A DNA stretch of 64,000 nucleotides from Pseudomonas sp. MWU16-30317 (lineage in GTDB: Bacteria; Pseudomonadota; Gammaproteobacteria; Pseudomonadales; Pseudomonadaceae), in assembly GCF_020515695.1 (NCBI RefSeq), contig NZ_JAIWJA010000014.1:58388-122387 (forward strand). Direction: 5' to 3'. Positions 33,030-40,990 of the stretch are shown piece by piece. Every line of letters begins with the position of its first letter. The first letter of the stretch is position 1. Below the pieces are notes generated by a model, which was not told the origin of the DNA, searched no databases, and saw only the letters and a program-made list of their open reading frames with translations. The position numbers were made by a program, and so were the translations under genes.

Positions 33030-34625
33030 ATGCCGAATCACCCAACACGTGTAGACGACAGCTCCACCGGCGATATTAGCGGCTCGGATCACAATATCTT
33101 TTTTGCCGCCGTCGAAACCACCCGAATGCCAATGATTGTTACGGATCCCAAGCGGCCCGATAACCCCATCATTTTTGCCAACAATGCCTTTATTGACATG
33201 ACGGGCTACAGTCGCGAGGAGATCGTAGGGTCCAATTGCAGATTCTTGCAAGGGCCCGAAACTGATCCTAGTGCGGTACGCGAGGTGCGCGAGGCCATTG
33301 AGGCAAGGACCGAAGTAGCCGTCGAGCTTGTCAATTACAAAAAAGACGGATCGAGCTTCTGGAACGCCTTGTTTATTTCACCGGTTTACAACGATTCCGG
33401 AGAATTGATCTATTTCTTCGCCTCTCAACTGGATGTGAGCCGCCGTCGCGATGCCGAGGATGGACTGCGCCAGGCGCAAAAAATGGAGGCCTTGGGACAG
33501 CTCACTGGCGGTATCGCCCATGATTTCAACAACCTGCTTCAGGTGATGATGGGCTATCTGGACATTATCCAGCGAGCCGCCGACAAACCCCAATACGACC
33601 AACAGCGCATCCTACGTAGCGCCTCGAACGCGCGCGACGCCGCCGAGCGTGCTAAAACCCTTACGCAGCAGCTCTTGGCCTTCGCCCGTAAACAAAAGCT
33701 ACAAGGGCGCGTGGTCAATCTGAATTCGATTGTCACTTCCTCCCAAGAAATGGCCGAGCGAACACTGATTGATACGGATCTGCGGGTAGTACTCGCGGAC
33801 GACCTATGGAACTGCCGTGTCGATCCCACGCAGACCGAGGTTGCACTGCTGAACATTTTCATCAACGCCCGTGATGCAATGGAATACAACGAGCACCGCC
33901 ACCTAACCATGGAGACGAAAAACGTTAAAATCGAGAGCCTGAGCTCCACTTCTTACGACGGGCTTATGCCAGGTCGCTATGTGAGCGTGGCCATCACTGA
34001 CAATGGATCAGGTATGCCTGCCGCTATCGTCAATCGGGTGATGGACCCGTTTTTCACCACCAAAGAAGAGGGCAAGGGGTCTGGCCTAGGGCTTTCCATG
34101 GTCTACGGATTCATGAAGCAGTCGGGAGGCACGGCGAGGATTTATTCCGAAGAAGGCATTGGTACAACGATCCGGATGTATTTTCCAGCAGATGACAGCC
34201 ACCCTCATAGGCTTGTGGCTACAGAAAGTACATCAGAGCAGACGGGACATGAACGGGTTTTGATCGTTGAGGATAGACCTGACGTGGCGGAGTTGGCCAG
34301 AATGGTTCTTGAAGAGTATGGCTATTCTTGCGAGGTGGCCCATAGCGGTAAAGAAGCTCTGTCTATTTTGAAAGGCGAATCATTCGATCTGCTGTTCACC
34401 GACCTGATCATGCCCGGTGGCATCAATGGAGTGATGCTGGCTCGTGAAGCCAAGCGTCTGTATCCCAAGCTTCGGGTATTACTGACTACAGGTTATTCAG
34501 AGAATTCGTTGGAACGCACTGATACGGGGGGCAATGAATTTGACGTGATCTCAAAGCCCTACGTGCCAACTGATCTTGCCAAAAAGGTCCGACAGGCCCT
34601 CGAAGGCCCCAACGGGGTGAGCTAA
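33030..34625 (+). CDS. LOV-domain hybrid histidine kinase (blue-light sensor)
   Basis: A 531-residue soluble hybrid kinase. The LOV domain (about residues 20-135) has the flavin-adduct motif GSNCRFLQG with Cys70. The H-box is GGIAHDFNNLL with His164, the ATP-binding domain shows DNGSGMP and FFTTKEEGKGSGLGLSMVYG, and a C-terminal receiver (about 405-531) has LIVEDRP and LLFTDLIMPGG. This matches the blue-light LOV-kinase-receiver proteins known from P. syringae. Light would form the Cys-flavin adduct and change kinase activity. ATG at 33030 follows GGAG by seven bases; a TTG five codons earlier is the alternative. Confidence 0.93.
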   Translation: MPNHPTRVDDSSTGDISGSDHNIFFAAVETTRMPMIVTDPKRPDNPIIFANNAFIDMTGYSREEIVGSNCRFLQGPETDPSAVREVREAIEARTEVAVELVNYKKDGSSFWNALFISPVYNDSGELIYFFASQLDVSRRRDAEDGLRQAQKMEALGQLTGGIAHDFNNLLQVMMGYLDIIQRAADKPQYDQQRILRSASNARDAAERAKTLTQQLLAFARKQKLQGRVVNLNSIVTSSQEMAERTLIDTDLRVVLADDLWNCRVDPTQTEVALLNIFINARDAMEYNEHRHLTMETKNVKIESLSSTSYDGLMPGRYVSVAITDNGSGMPAAIVNRVMDPFFTTKEEGKGSGLGLSMVYGFMKQSGGTARIYSEEGIGTTIRMYFPADDSHPHRLVATESTSEQTGHERVLIVEDRPDVAELARMVLEEYGYSCEVAHSGKEALSILKGESFDLLFTDLIMPGGINGVMLAREAKRLYPKLRVLLTTGYSENSLERTDTGGNEFDVISKPYVPTDLAKKVRQALEGPNGVS

Positions 34626-34649
34626 GTGGTCAGCCGCGTGGGCGCAGCT

Positions 34650-35333
34650 TTAACCCAGTGGGAAGCTGCGCCCAATTTCTTTTTCGTAGCGTTCTAAAAA
34701 ATAGTCCCACTGTGCGTTGCTCCACAACGAGTGGCGACGTAGCTGACGCACATCGTGGCGCGCAGCTCGTTTTACGGAAATCCTGGTCCGAGATTTTTCA
34801 AGGTCTAGCAATGCAAGGTCGAACCTCGGAACCCCATCTATGACGCTCGGATTAATGAACACATGTTTGGCGCGCATGCACCCGTGCTGCTGACGTCCGC
34901 GATGAAGCTTAGCCAGCAATACAGCGAGATTGGTCAGGATGACTTGATGATCCTCTTGAGAAAGATCCATCTGCGCCTGATCCGCTAACCATGTCTCCAG
35001 ATCTCGGAAGCCTACCAGCTCGCGGGTGACCAACAGTCCTTGCCACTGCCCATTAATTTTCCGCGAGCCGTAGTACAGCGGCTTGGGTGCAAGCACGCCG
35101 ATCTGGTCCAATTTGGACAGTGCAATCCCCTCCCTAAGAGCAGTAGGACGCCCTAAGGGGTAGCGAATGCTGCGAAAGGTGTGTCCGGTCTGGCGCTTCA
35201 CGTAGACGGTGCTTCCCTCATGGCTGACGCGCTGCACACCGCTTGTGCCTTCACGGCGTACATTAGGCTCTTCAACCCAAGGCCCATTCGTATTCCACCA
35301 CTGATCAAAGCGTTCATCTGCAATTTGCAACAT
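34650..35333 (-). CDS. inaA: InaA-type / lipopolysaccharide kinase-family protein
   Basis: A 227-residue protein of the Kdo/WaaP-like kinase family, closest in feel to Pseudomonas InaA. It has a small kinase-like fold: VYVKRQTGHTFRSI as nucleotide-binding Lys region, then LVTRELVGFRDLETWL, LAKLHRGRQQHGCMRAKH and FDLALLDLEKSR as the likely catalytic and metal-binding loops. InaA is known as a weak-acid-inducible gene; its substrate is unclear. The gene converges on the LOV kinase and looks intact. Confidence 0.8.
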   Translation of the reverse strand: MLQIADERFDQWWNTNGPWVEEPNVRREGTSGVQRVSHEGSTVYVKRQTGHTFRSIRYPLGRPTALREGIALSKLDQIGVLAPKPLYYGSRKINGQWQGLLVTRELVGFRDLETWLADQAQMDLSQEDHQVILTNLAVLLAKLHRGRQQHGCMRAKHVFINPSVIDGVPRFDLALLDLEKSRTRISVKRAARHDVRQLRRHSLWSNAQWDYFLERYEKEIGRSFPLG

Positions 35334-35750
35334 ACTTGTTTTCCCTACTTCAACGCATTATTCAGGCCATCACAGGCAATACGCCTGATTTCGGTAAATC
35401 TCGGATCGCTCTAGGATCTGGCCGCTAGCATTTGTCACCTGCCAAACGCAGTACTCGAAAGAATCTTGTCAATCAGCAGTTCAGGCATTCGATTCTCCTC
35501 CGTTTTGGACGGGCAGGACGAAAGCTGACTCGACAGGAGCCGCTATGCAGAATGTTTCGCTAAACCAACACGGAGATCGTCACCATTTCAGGAGTGCGCT
35601 TGCCTGACGCCTGACCTGCAGAGCTTCTGACCAAACGCCCAACACCCGTTGCTGGTAGCAGCCAACGGCCCCAGTTTCTAGCCTATTTTATGCCAGATCC
35701 GAAAGCCGATTGAAACGTGCGGCCGCGCAGGCTACGTCCTCAAGTTGATA
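35334..35750. other. Intergenic region, no feature recognised
   Basis: About 420 bases between inaA and a small - strand gene. Short open frames here lack ribosome sites and protein features. Nothing notable was seen. Confidence 0.4.
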
Positions 35751-35939
35751 TCAGGGCTTGAGCTTGACCAGCTCACCGAGTTTCACCAGCGCCGCCTCAA
35801 TGGCTGGATCGACAAGCCCCAAAACCCCCATGGTGGCGGCCGGATCAACTGTCAGCGGCTCCAGGGCCTTCAGCGTGGTGAAAGCAACAGCCGCCGCCGG
35901 TTGGCCATGTTCATCGAAAAACGCCATGTCATTGCTCAT
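35751..35939 (-). CDS. Small hypothetical protein (62 aa)
   Basis: A 62-residue protein (start MSNDMAFFDEHGQPAAAV). AAGGAGCTCTT directly before the ATG gives a good ribosome site, which favours this start over one 16 codons upstream. The C-terminal half is Ala/Leu-rich and helical. No family is recognised; it may be a prophage- or island-type small protein, as it lies next to an integrase remnant. Confidence 0.5.
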   Translation of the reverse strand: MSNDMAFFDEHGQPAAAVAFTTLKALEPLTVDPAATMGVLGLVDPAIEAALVKLGELVKLKP

Positions 35940-36080
35940 AAGAGCTCCTTTTTCGGAAGGCTTGAACGCGATTGGCACTAGGCGCATCTAGTAAGGTAGA
36001 CCAGAATCCACCTTCAGGCGTCCAGAGGGAGTGGGTGGCCGGCGAGCACCTGCCGGTCGACCTGTAGGGCGGGGTATTCG

Positions 36081-36690
36081 ATGGGGGACCTTACGCACAC
36101 TACCGGCGCCGGTGTATCAGCCCCCTCCCCCGATGAAAGCCGGCTGACAGCGGCACAGTTTCAGACGCTGGCCGAAATGCCGGCGGCCTTCGATTGGTTC
36201 GCCAATATCGACAACCCGCGCACCCGGCGTGCTTACCAGGGCGACCTGGAGGACTTCTGCCATTTCGTTGGCCTGGCGAATGCAGATAAATTTCGCTCGG
36301 TAACCCGGGCGCACGTGCTCGCCTGGCGCCCGATTTAGAAAATCGGGCCTGGCCGGTGCCACCATCGGACGCGAACTGATGGCGCTGGCCAACCTCTTCG
36401 ATCACCTCCTGGTACATTACGCGGTCGCCGGCGGCAACCCGGTCCACGGCGTCATACGATCGAAGATCGAAAACAACGACGGCGAGACTCCTGCCTTGGG
36501 TGATCACCAGGCCAAAGCCCTGCTCGAGGCGCCGGATGAACCACGCTCAAGGGTCTGCGCGATCGAGCCATTCTCGCCGTGCTGCTCTACCACGGCCTGC
36601 GCCGCGAAGAGACGGCGCTGCTGCAGGTGAGCGACATCCAGGAGCGTCGGCGGCATCCAGCACCTGCATTCCATCCGCTGGCTCACATTA
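36081..36690 (+). pseudogene. Integrase remnant (N-terminal two thirds, frameshifted)
   Basis: A decayed relative of the intact integrase. The first frame reads SRLTAAQFQTLAEMP, AFDWFANIDNPRTRRAYQGD and VTRAHVLAW and then hits a stop; the next frame continues ALANLFDHLL, NPVHGVIRSKIE and LGDHQAKALLEAPDE; the third has YHGLRREE and LQVSDIQERR. It ends shortly after that, before the HxxR and Tyr motifs, so it is inactive. Its own upstream region has no obvious core site. Confidence 0.88.
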
Positions 36691-36704
36691 GCCGCAACTG
36701 ACGC

Positions 36705-36989
36705 TTAGGCTGCCTGGGCGATTTGCAGCTGTATATGCAGTCCGGCGGCGGCCAGCATGTTGATGAGCGTGTCGATGCTGAACAGAGTAATCTTGCCGCG
36801 AAGCAGATCAGAAATGCGTGGCTGAGTGACGCCGAACAGCTTGGCGGCGCTCGCTTGCGACAAGCCTTGAGCCTCAATGCGCTCCTTCAACGCGATCATC
36901 AAAGCGGAACGTACCTTCATATTTTCGGCTTGAGCTGGGGTGTCCTCAATGGCATCCCAGACGCTTTCGAAACGTTGGCTCATGGGCAT
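36705..36989 (-). CDS. HigA-type antitoxin, XRE-family HTH
   Basis: A 94-residue DNA-binding protein. The HTH is at about residues 37-90 (IEAQGLSQASAAKLFGVTQP, RISDLLRGK). It is the usual antitoxin partner of Gp49/HigB-like toxins and its ATG overlaps the end of the toxin gene, giving the toxin-first order typical of HigBA. It probably represses its own promoter. The reading frame is intact, in contrast to the toxin. Confidence 0.8.
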   Translation of the reverse strand: MPMSQRFESVWDAIEDTPAQAENMKVRSALMIALKERIEAQGLSQASAAKLFGVTQPRISDLLRGKITLFSIDTLINMLAAAGLHIQLQIAQAA

Positions 36990-37320
36990 GACTCCTTTAC
37001 CAGGTCCCTCAGTCGTTTGGTGGCCAGCACAACGTCCGCGCGGCTGGTTTTCTGCGTTTTCTTCTGGAAGCAGTGCAGTACAAAGATGGAATCTTCAAAT
37101 TTCGCCACATAGATCACTCGGAAAGCCCAGACGCTTCACGGATGCGTATTTCACGAACACCGGCGCCTATGCTTGCCATGGGTTTCCAATCGTCCGGCTC
37201 GCGACCTTGCTGAATCTGATCCAATTGGTGGCCAACTTCTCGCCGGGCATCTTCTGGAAAAGTGCGCAGGTCATTAAGGGCACTGCCGCAAAATTCAATG
37301 GATTTGTGATTTCGTTTCAT
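36980..37320 (-). pseudogene. HigB/RelE-like (Gp49) toxin, frameshifted
   Basis: The first part MKRNHKSIEFCGSALNDL to VREIRIREASG is followed by a stop in frame; the next frame continues FRVIYVAKFEDSIF, HCFQKKTQKTSRADVVLA and ends overlapping the antitoxin start. A single missing T in a run of T at about 37121-37123 restores the family sequence (REASG-FRVIYVAKF). The toxin is thus probably inactive in this strain, unless the base is a sequencing error. Confidence 0.75.
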
Positions 37321-37487
37321 GGGCCATGACCATACAAAATCTTGTATGTTTTAGGCAGTCACCTTGTCCATCAAACGTAGGGTTGCTAGAAAAAATGTGC
37401 TCCAGGTGCAGTAACGCTAGTACCGAGCTAGATACCGCCGAGGCCGACAATGCAATTTAGGGTTTGCTACTCATGTTCGCCTATCTG

Positions 37488-37718
37488 TCAGAGGCTTCTG
37501 CGCGTCTTGAGGCGTTTTGGAGTCACGTCTTTGGCAAATGCGACATGCTCAAGGCCCACGCCGGCGCGTACATCCAGTGCGGCCCCGCTGTACCATACCT
37601 CGCTGTCCTGAATACGCACCGCATGCGTGCGCAGCCAAGCGTAACGCTCGGCAGCCAGACGCAGCGCGGCCAGTTCGTTAGCGTCGATCAGGTCGGCCGG
37701 GGGCAGCGGTTCGGTCAT
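37488..37718 (-). CDS. Small phage-type hypothetical protein
   Basis: A 76-residue protein (MTEPLPPADLIDANELAALR then ERYAWLRTHAVRI). The AAGGGAATAAACC before the ATG is an acceptable ribosome site. The ERYAWLR motif is frequent in small phage-derived Pseudomonas proteins of unknown function. It is the last of three - strand genes in a probable small operon. Confidence 0.6.
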   Translation of the reverse strand: MTEPLPPADLIDANELAALRLAAERYAWLRTHAVRIQDSEVWYSGAALDVRAGVGLEHVAFAKDVTPKRLKTRRSL

Positions 37719-37734
37719 GGTTTATTCCCTTAAC

Positions 37735-37914
37735 TCAGGACTGATTGGTGGCCAACTCTACGCCGCCGTCCAATTCGACCAGGACTTCTGCACCACACGC
37801 GGAGCAGGCCGCCGTGACCTCTGGCGATGTTTCGGGTAAATTCAACTTGTCTGCATGGCCGCACACGGTGCAGCGGTACACGTACAGTACAACTGGGGTA
37901 GTGGCAGTCGGCAT
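37735..37914 (-). CDS. Small zinc-ribbon-like protein (59 aa)
   Basis: A short gene of 59 codons. The protein starts MPTATTPVVLYVYRCTVCGH and later has ACSACGAEVLVELDGG: two CxxC knuckles (CTVC and CSAC) about 20 residues apart, as in a rubredoxin-like zinc ribbon. A TAGGAAAATCACCC before the ATG is an acceptable ribosome site. It sits between the ArdR-like gene (11 bases upstream) and a phage-type small gene, all on the - strand. The function is unknown. Confidence 0.65.
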   Translation of the reverse strand: MPTATTPVVLYVYRCTVCGHADKLNLPETSPEVTAACSACGAEVLVELDGGVELATNQS

Positions 37915-37925
37915 GGGTGATTTTC

Positions 37926-38177
37926 CTATCCCTGATCGGGGTCAACAGCGACCCACGCTTTCGCCCCGTTGTAGTCGTCGCCACCTTCGGCCTTGAAGAC
38001 CAGTCCAGCCTTGTCCACCGCGTAGACGCCATGGCGTTCGCTTGCCGGATCCCGCAATCCATTCTTCCAGCCGTACACATTCCCCTCCCACACCAGCACG
38101 ACGCCGCCGCGGTGCTCCTGATTGCCTGCTCGCCACTTGTCAGCGGTTGCGCGTAGCGCCTCGATCAGTTGTGTCAT
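37926..38177 (-). CDS. ArdR-like small protein
   Basis: An 83-residue protein (MTQLIEALRATADKWRAG, GGVVLVWEGNVYGWKN, GGDDYNGAKAWVAVDP). It resembles short Pseudomonas proteins annotated as antirestriction protein ArdR, common on mobile elements. That name rests on annotation habit; activity is not shown here. It is the first gene of the three-gene - strand run. Confidence 0.6.
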   Translation of the reverse strand: MTQLIEALRATADKWRAGNQEHRGGVVLVWEGNVYGWKNGLRDPASERHGVYAVDKAGLVFKAEGGDDYNGAKAWVAVDPDQG

Positions 38178-38220
38178 GGTCGCTTGCCTATTTTGTGCGG
38201 ATAGTTTACAGGTCAGTGCT

Positions 38221-38454
38221 TCACACGGTGCGGGACGTGTGGGCAGCAGTCCTCATTTCACCGGCCAGCTGTCGCCACTGCTCGCTACTCAACAGCCGTT
38301 GCTCGCCCAGCGACGTCAGATAGCTGTGCACAAACTCCTCGGCGATCATGGCGATGCTCGGGTGCTTGCGCTTGCGCTCGACCATCTCTTCGAGATGGCG
38401 GCGTACCTAGGCGATCAGTTCTGGACTGTCTTGCTCGATTTGGATCAGGGGCAT
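38221..38454 (-). pseudogene. Small phage-type gene with in-frame amber stop
   Basis: The frame starts MPLIQIEQDSPELIA, then TAG at codon 16, then VRRHLEEMVERKRK and continues open to LTSLGEQRLLSSEQWRQLAG and a normal stop. One C-to-T change (CAG to TAG) explains the break. A restart at the ATG of MVERKRK would give about 54 residues. Unknown function. Confidence 0.55.
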
Positions 38455-38463
38455 GGCGTTTTC

Positions 38464-38736
38464 CTAGACTTTGCCGCTGTCGAGTCCAAGGCGTCTTGTG
38501 ATGGCTTCATGATCACCTTCTGCTAAAAGCATATCCTCTGCAAACTGGGCCGTTTGCTCCTTGTAACGACTCCAAACCTGGCGCTGTAATGGGGTCATTT
38601 GATCAGTGCCAAGCTCGATAAAGTCGACGGCACTGGCTAGTTCCTCGAAAGCAGCAGCACACCAGGCTGTAGACATTCGTCGCGGAAACTCAACCTCATG
38701 AACTAATTCGCTAATGCGTTTTTTGGTGCCTGTCAT
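38464..38736 (-). CDS. Hypothetical protein (90 aa)
   Basis: A 90-residue helical, acidic protein (MTGTKKRISELVHEVEFPRR, ELGTDQMTPLQRQVWSRYKE). The frame is open much further upstream, but TAGGAAAACATTA directly before this ATG makes it the better start, and the upstream part looks random. No family recognised. It lies before the small - strand gene run and may belong to it. Confidence 0.5.
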   Translation of the reverse strand: MTGTKKRISELVHEVEFPRRMSTAWCAAAFEELASAVDFIELGTDQMTPLQRQVWSRYKEQTAQFAEDMLLAEGDHEAITRRLGLDSGKV

Positions 38737-38970
38737 TAATGTTTTCCTACCGACATGGATACTTTTCGGAGAGTGTAGGAAGTCTGGTGAGGTGTCGGTG
38801 GCATAAAGGCATTCCTGAACGGTAGATTTCACGAAACCCGGTGTCGCCATCGTACGCAGTGCCGAGGTTCTGCCCTGTAAGACCATCCCAATCAGGATTG
38901 CGATCAAGTCTGCCGTTTCCAACCCCGTTTCCCGGCGCTGCCCCGCAGGTTTTTCAAGCCGTTACGTCAC

Positions 38971-40326
38971 TCATCCTACCCAGCCGGTAGCGGTTTTAGG
39001 TATCACGTCGGACTCATCCAGCTTGGAAGCGAACATGCTGACCGCCTCGACGGCGTCACTGGTGCCCGTACGAATCTGCAGTATCACCAAGCCGGCCTGG
39101 TCCGCGAGGGTAACACCCCTTTGAGCCACATCCCGCGTGGTATTCATGCTGGATACGGCATCCCGGGTGTCGGTGAGAATCATGCTGATCATCTCGGCGA
39201 TCTCTGCCGTCGAGCGGCTGGTGCGGCCGGCAAGCTGGCGTACCTCGTCGGCGACTACGGCGAACCCTCTGCCTTGGTCACCCGCCCGTGCCGCCTCGAT
39301 GGCAGCGTTGAGGGCCAGCAGATTGGTTTGATCGGCGATGCCACGGATAGTATTAACGATGGCGGTGATCTGCTCGGAGCGGTTGCCCAAATCGCCAACC
39401 AATTGGGCGGAGGCGCCGATGTTGTCGGCGATCCGCCGCATTTCCGTCGCTGTTTGCTGAATAACTTCGGCACCCTGTTCAGCGACCCGTTCGGTTTCCG
39501 CAGAAATGTGGTATGCCCGCGAAGCGCTACGGGAATCCTCTTCGAATTTCTCTACGCGCTCGGTAATATCGCTGGCGAACTTGACGATCTTGGACAGCTT
39601 GCCGTCAGCGTCGTACACGGGGTTGTAGGATGCCTCCAGCCAAACGGTGCGGCCATTTTTGCCAATGCGCTTGAACTGCCCGCTGAAGAATTCTCCCGCA
39701 TTAAGGCGCTGCCAGAATTCGCTGTATTCGTGGCTATTGACCAGGCAAGGCTCACAAAACACGCGATGGTGCTTACCTTTCAGCTCGCTCGGGGCATAAC
39801 CCATCACGGCGAGAAAGTTGTCATTTGCTGTCAGAACATTGCCATCCAAGCCGAACTCGATGATCGCCATTGCCCGGTCGATTGCGGCGAGTTTTCCCCG
39901 AGCTTCCGCGACTGCCATCACCTGTTTCGTCACGTCCAGCGCGTATTTGACGACCTTGCAGACTCGACCCTCTTCGTCCAGCACGGGGTTGTAGCTTGCC
40001 TCGAGCCACACGTTTTGGCCCTGCCCGGTGACGCGCTGAAAGGTACCGGAGACAAACTTGCCCGCGCGCAGATCATTCCAGAAGTCGGTGTATTCGCCAG
40101 TACGTACAAGCTGTGGGGAACAAAAGTCTCCGTGCGACAGGCGCTCTATCTGCTCCGCGTGGTAGCCCATGGTCGCCAGGAAATTAGAGTTCGCCCGAAT
40201 AACCTTGCCATCGAGGCTGAGCTCAACGACCGCCATGGAGCGATCAAGCGCATTGACCAGTGACTTATAATTTGCGACCTCAGTGGTCCGAGCAGCCAAT
40301 TCCTTTTTGAGTGATCCGTTGAACAT
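38971..40326 (-). CDS. PAS-PAS chemoreceptor (BdlA-like)
   Basis: A 451-residue soluble chemoreceptor. Two PAS domains in tandem cover about residues 20-135 and 140-255 (both end in VWLEASYNPV followed by a DITE/DVTK-type link), and a signalling domain follows with DQTNLLALNAAIEAARAGD and GRGFAVVADEVR. There is no membrane segment. The architecture is that of P. aeruginosa BdlA, which controls biofilm dispersal, and of Aer-like redox sensors; whether this one binds haem, flavin or another ligand cannot be told. The gene at 43018 has the same design. Confidence 0.9.
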   Translation of the reverse strand: MFNGSLKKELAARTTEVANYKSLVNALDRSMAVVELSLDGKVIRANSNFLATMGYHAEQIERLSHGDFCSPQLVRTGEYTDFWNDLRAGKFVSGTFQRVTGQGQNVWLEASYNPVLDEEGRVCKVVKYALDVTKQVMAVAEARGKLAAIDRAMAIIEFGLDGNVLTANDNFLAVMGYAPSELKGKHHRVFCEPCLVNSHEYSEFWQRLNAGEFFSGQFKRIGKNGRTVWLEASYNPVYDADGKLSKIVKFASDITERVEKFEEDSRSASRAYHISAETERVAEQGAEVIQQTATEMRRIADNIGASAQLVGDLGNRSEQITAIVNTIRGIADQTNLLALNAAIEAARAGDQGRGFAVVADEVRQLAGRTSRSTAEIAEMISMILTDTRDAVSSMNTTRDVAQRGVTLADQAGLVILQIRTGTSDAVEAVSMFASKLDESDVIPKTATGWVG

Positions 40327-40411
40327 GGCATACCTCCGGGAGTGGAAAAGTCAACTTGCTTGTATCGGCAGAGGTCAGTTTTTATCAAGGATAAGTTAAC
40401 GCAAATATCTA

Positions 40412-40497
40412 GGATGCTCCGATCAACTTACCGCGCAGCGATGGCCAGCCGTAATTCACCATGCACGCAGCGCTATTTCCTGAAAACGAGCTGCCAA
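40412..40497. mobile_element. Solo IS5-like end
   Basis: About 86 bases homologous to the inverted right end of the complete IS5 element (GGATGCTCCGATCAACTT, later GCACGCAGCGC and TGAAAACG), preceded by CTAG. No transposase or second end follows; it borders directly on an integrase remnant. It is probably the remains of a deleted insertion. Confidence 0.7.
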
Positions 40498-40526
40498 GCG
40501 GCACCTGAGGCGCACTGCTCGTCATC

Positions 40527-40880
40527 GGTGAGCGCAGGCTGACCGCTATAGAGTTCCAGCAGTTGGCGAGCGTGCCAGCTGCAGTGGAATGGTTTGCCAA
40601 TATTGATGATCCTCGCACGCATCGCGCCTACCAGGGCGACCTGAAAGACTTCTGCGATTTCGTTGGGCTCACCGGCACCGAAGAATTCCGCGCGATGACC
40701 CGCACGCATGTGCTGTCCTGCGGTCTTGGCTCGAACCGCGCGGCCTGGCCGGTTCGACGATCCGACGCAAACTGGCGGCGCTGGCTAGCTTGTTCGATCA
40801 CCTTCTGGATAACAATGCCGTCGCCGGCGGAAACCCCGTGCACGCTGTGAAATGGCAGAAGATCGAGACCAATGGTAACC
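40527..40880 (+). pseudogene. Integrase remnant (N-terminal third)
   Basis: Conceptual translation gives ERRLTAIEFQQLASVPA, VEWFANIDDPRTHRAYQGD and FVGLTGTEEF, then a frameshift, then RRKLAALASLFDHLLDNN, NPVHAVKWQKIE. It matches about the first 120 residues of the intact integrase, so only the core-binding domain is left. No start codon remains in place. It is the third decayed copy in the window. Confidence 0.85.
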
Positions 40881-40990
40881 GGCTGGCAATGTCCCCCCTA
40901 GATGAGGACGTTTATCCCATTACTTACTATTAAGGTACTGCTTCGACAAGTCGATAACGCAGTACTGACCCCACTACACCTGTGAGCCCG

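Noticed and set aside
40382..40394. Palindrome TTATC-AAG-GATAA upstream of the PAS-PAS receptor gene
   Set aside because: Short and AT-rich; could be an operator but there is no second copy to support it.
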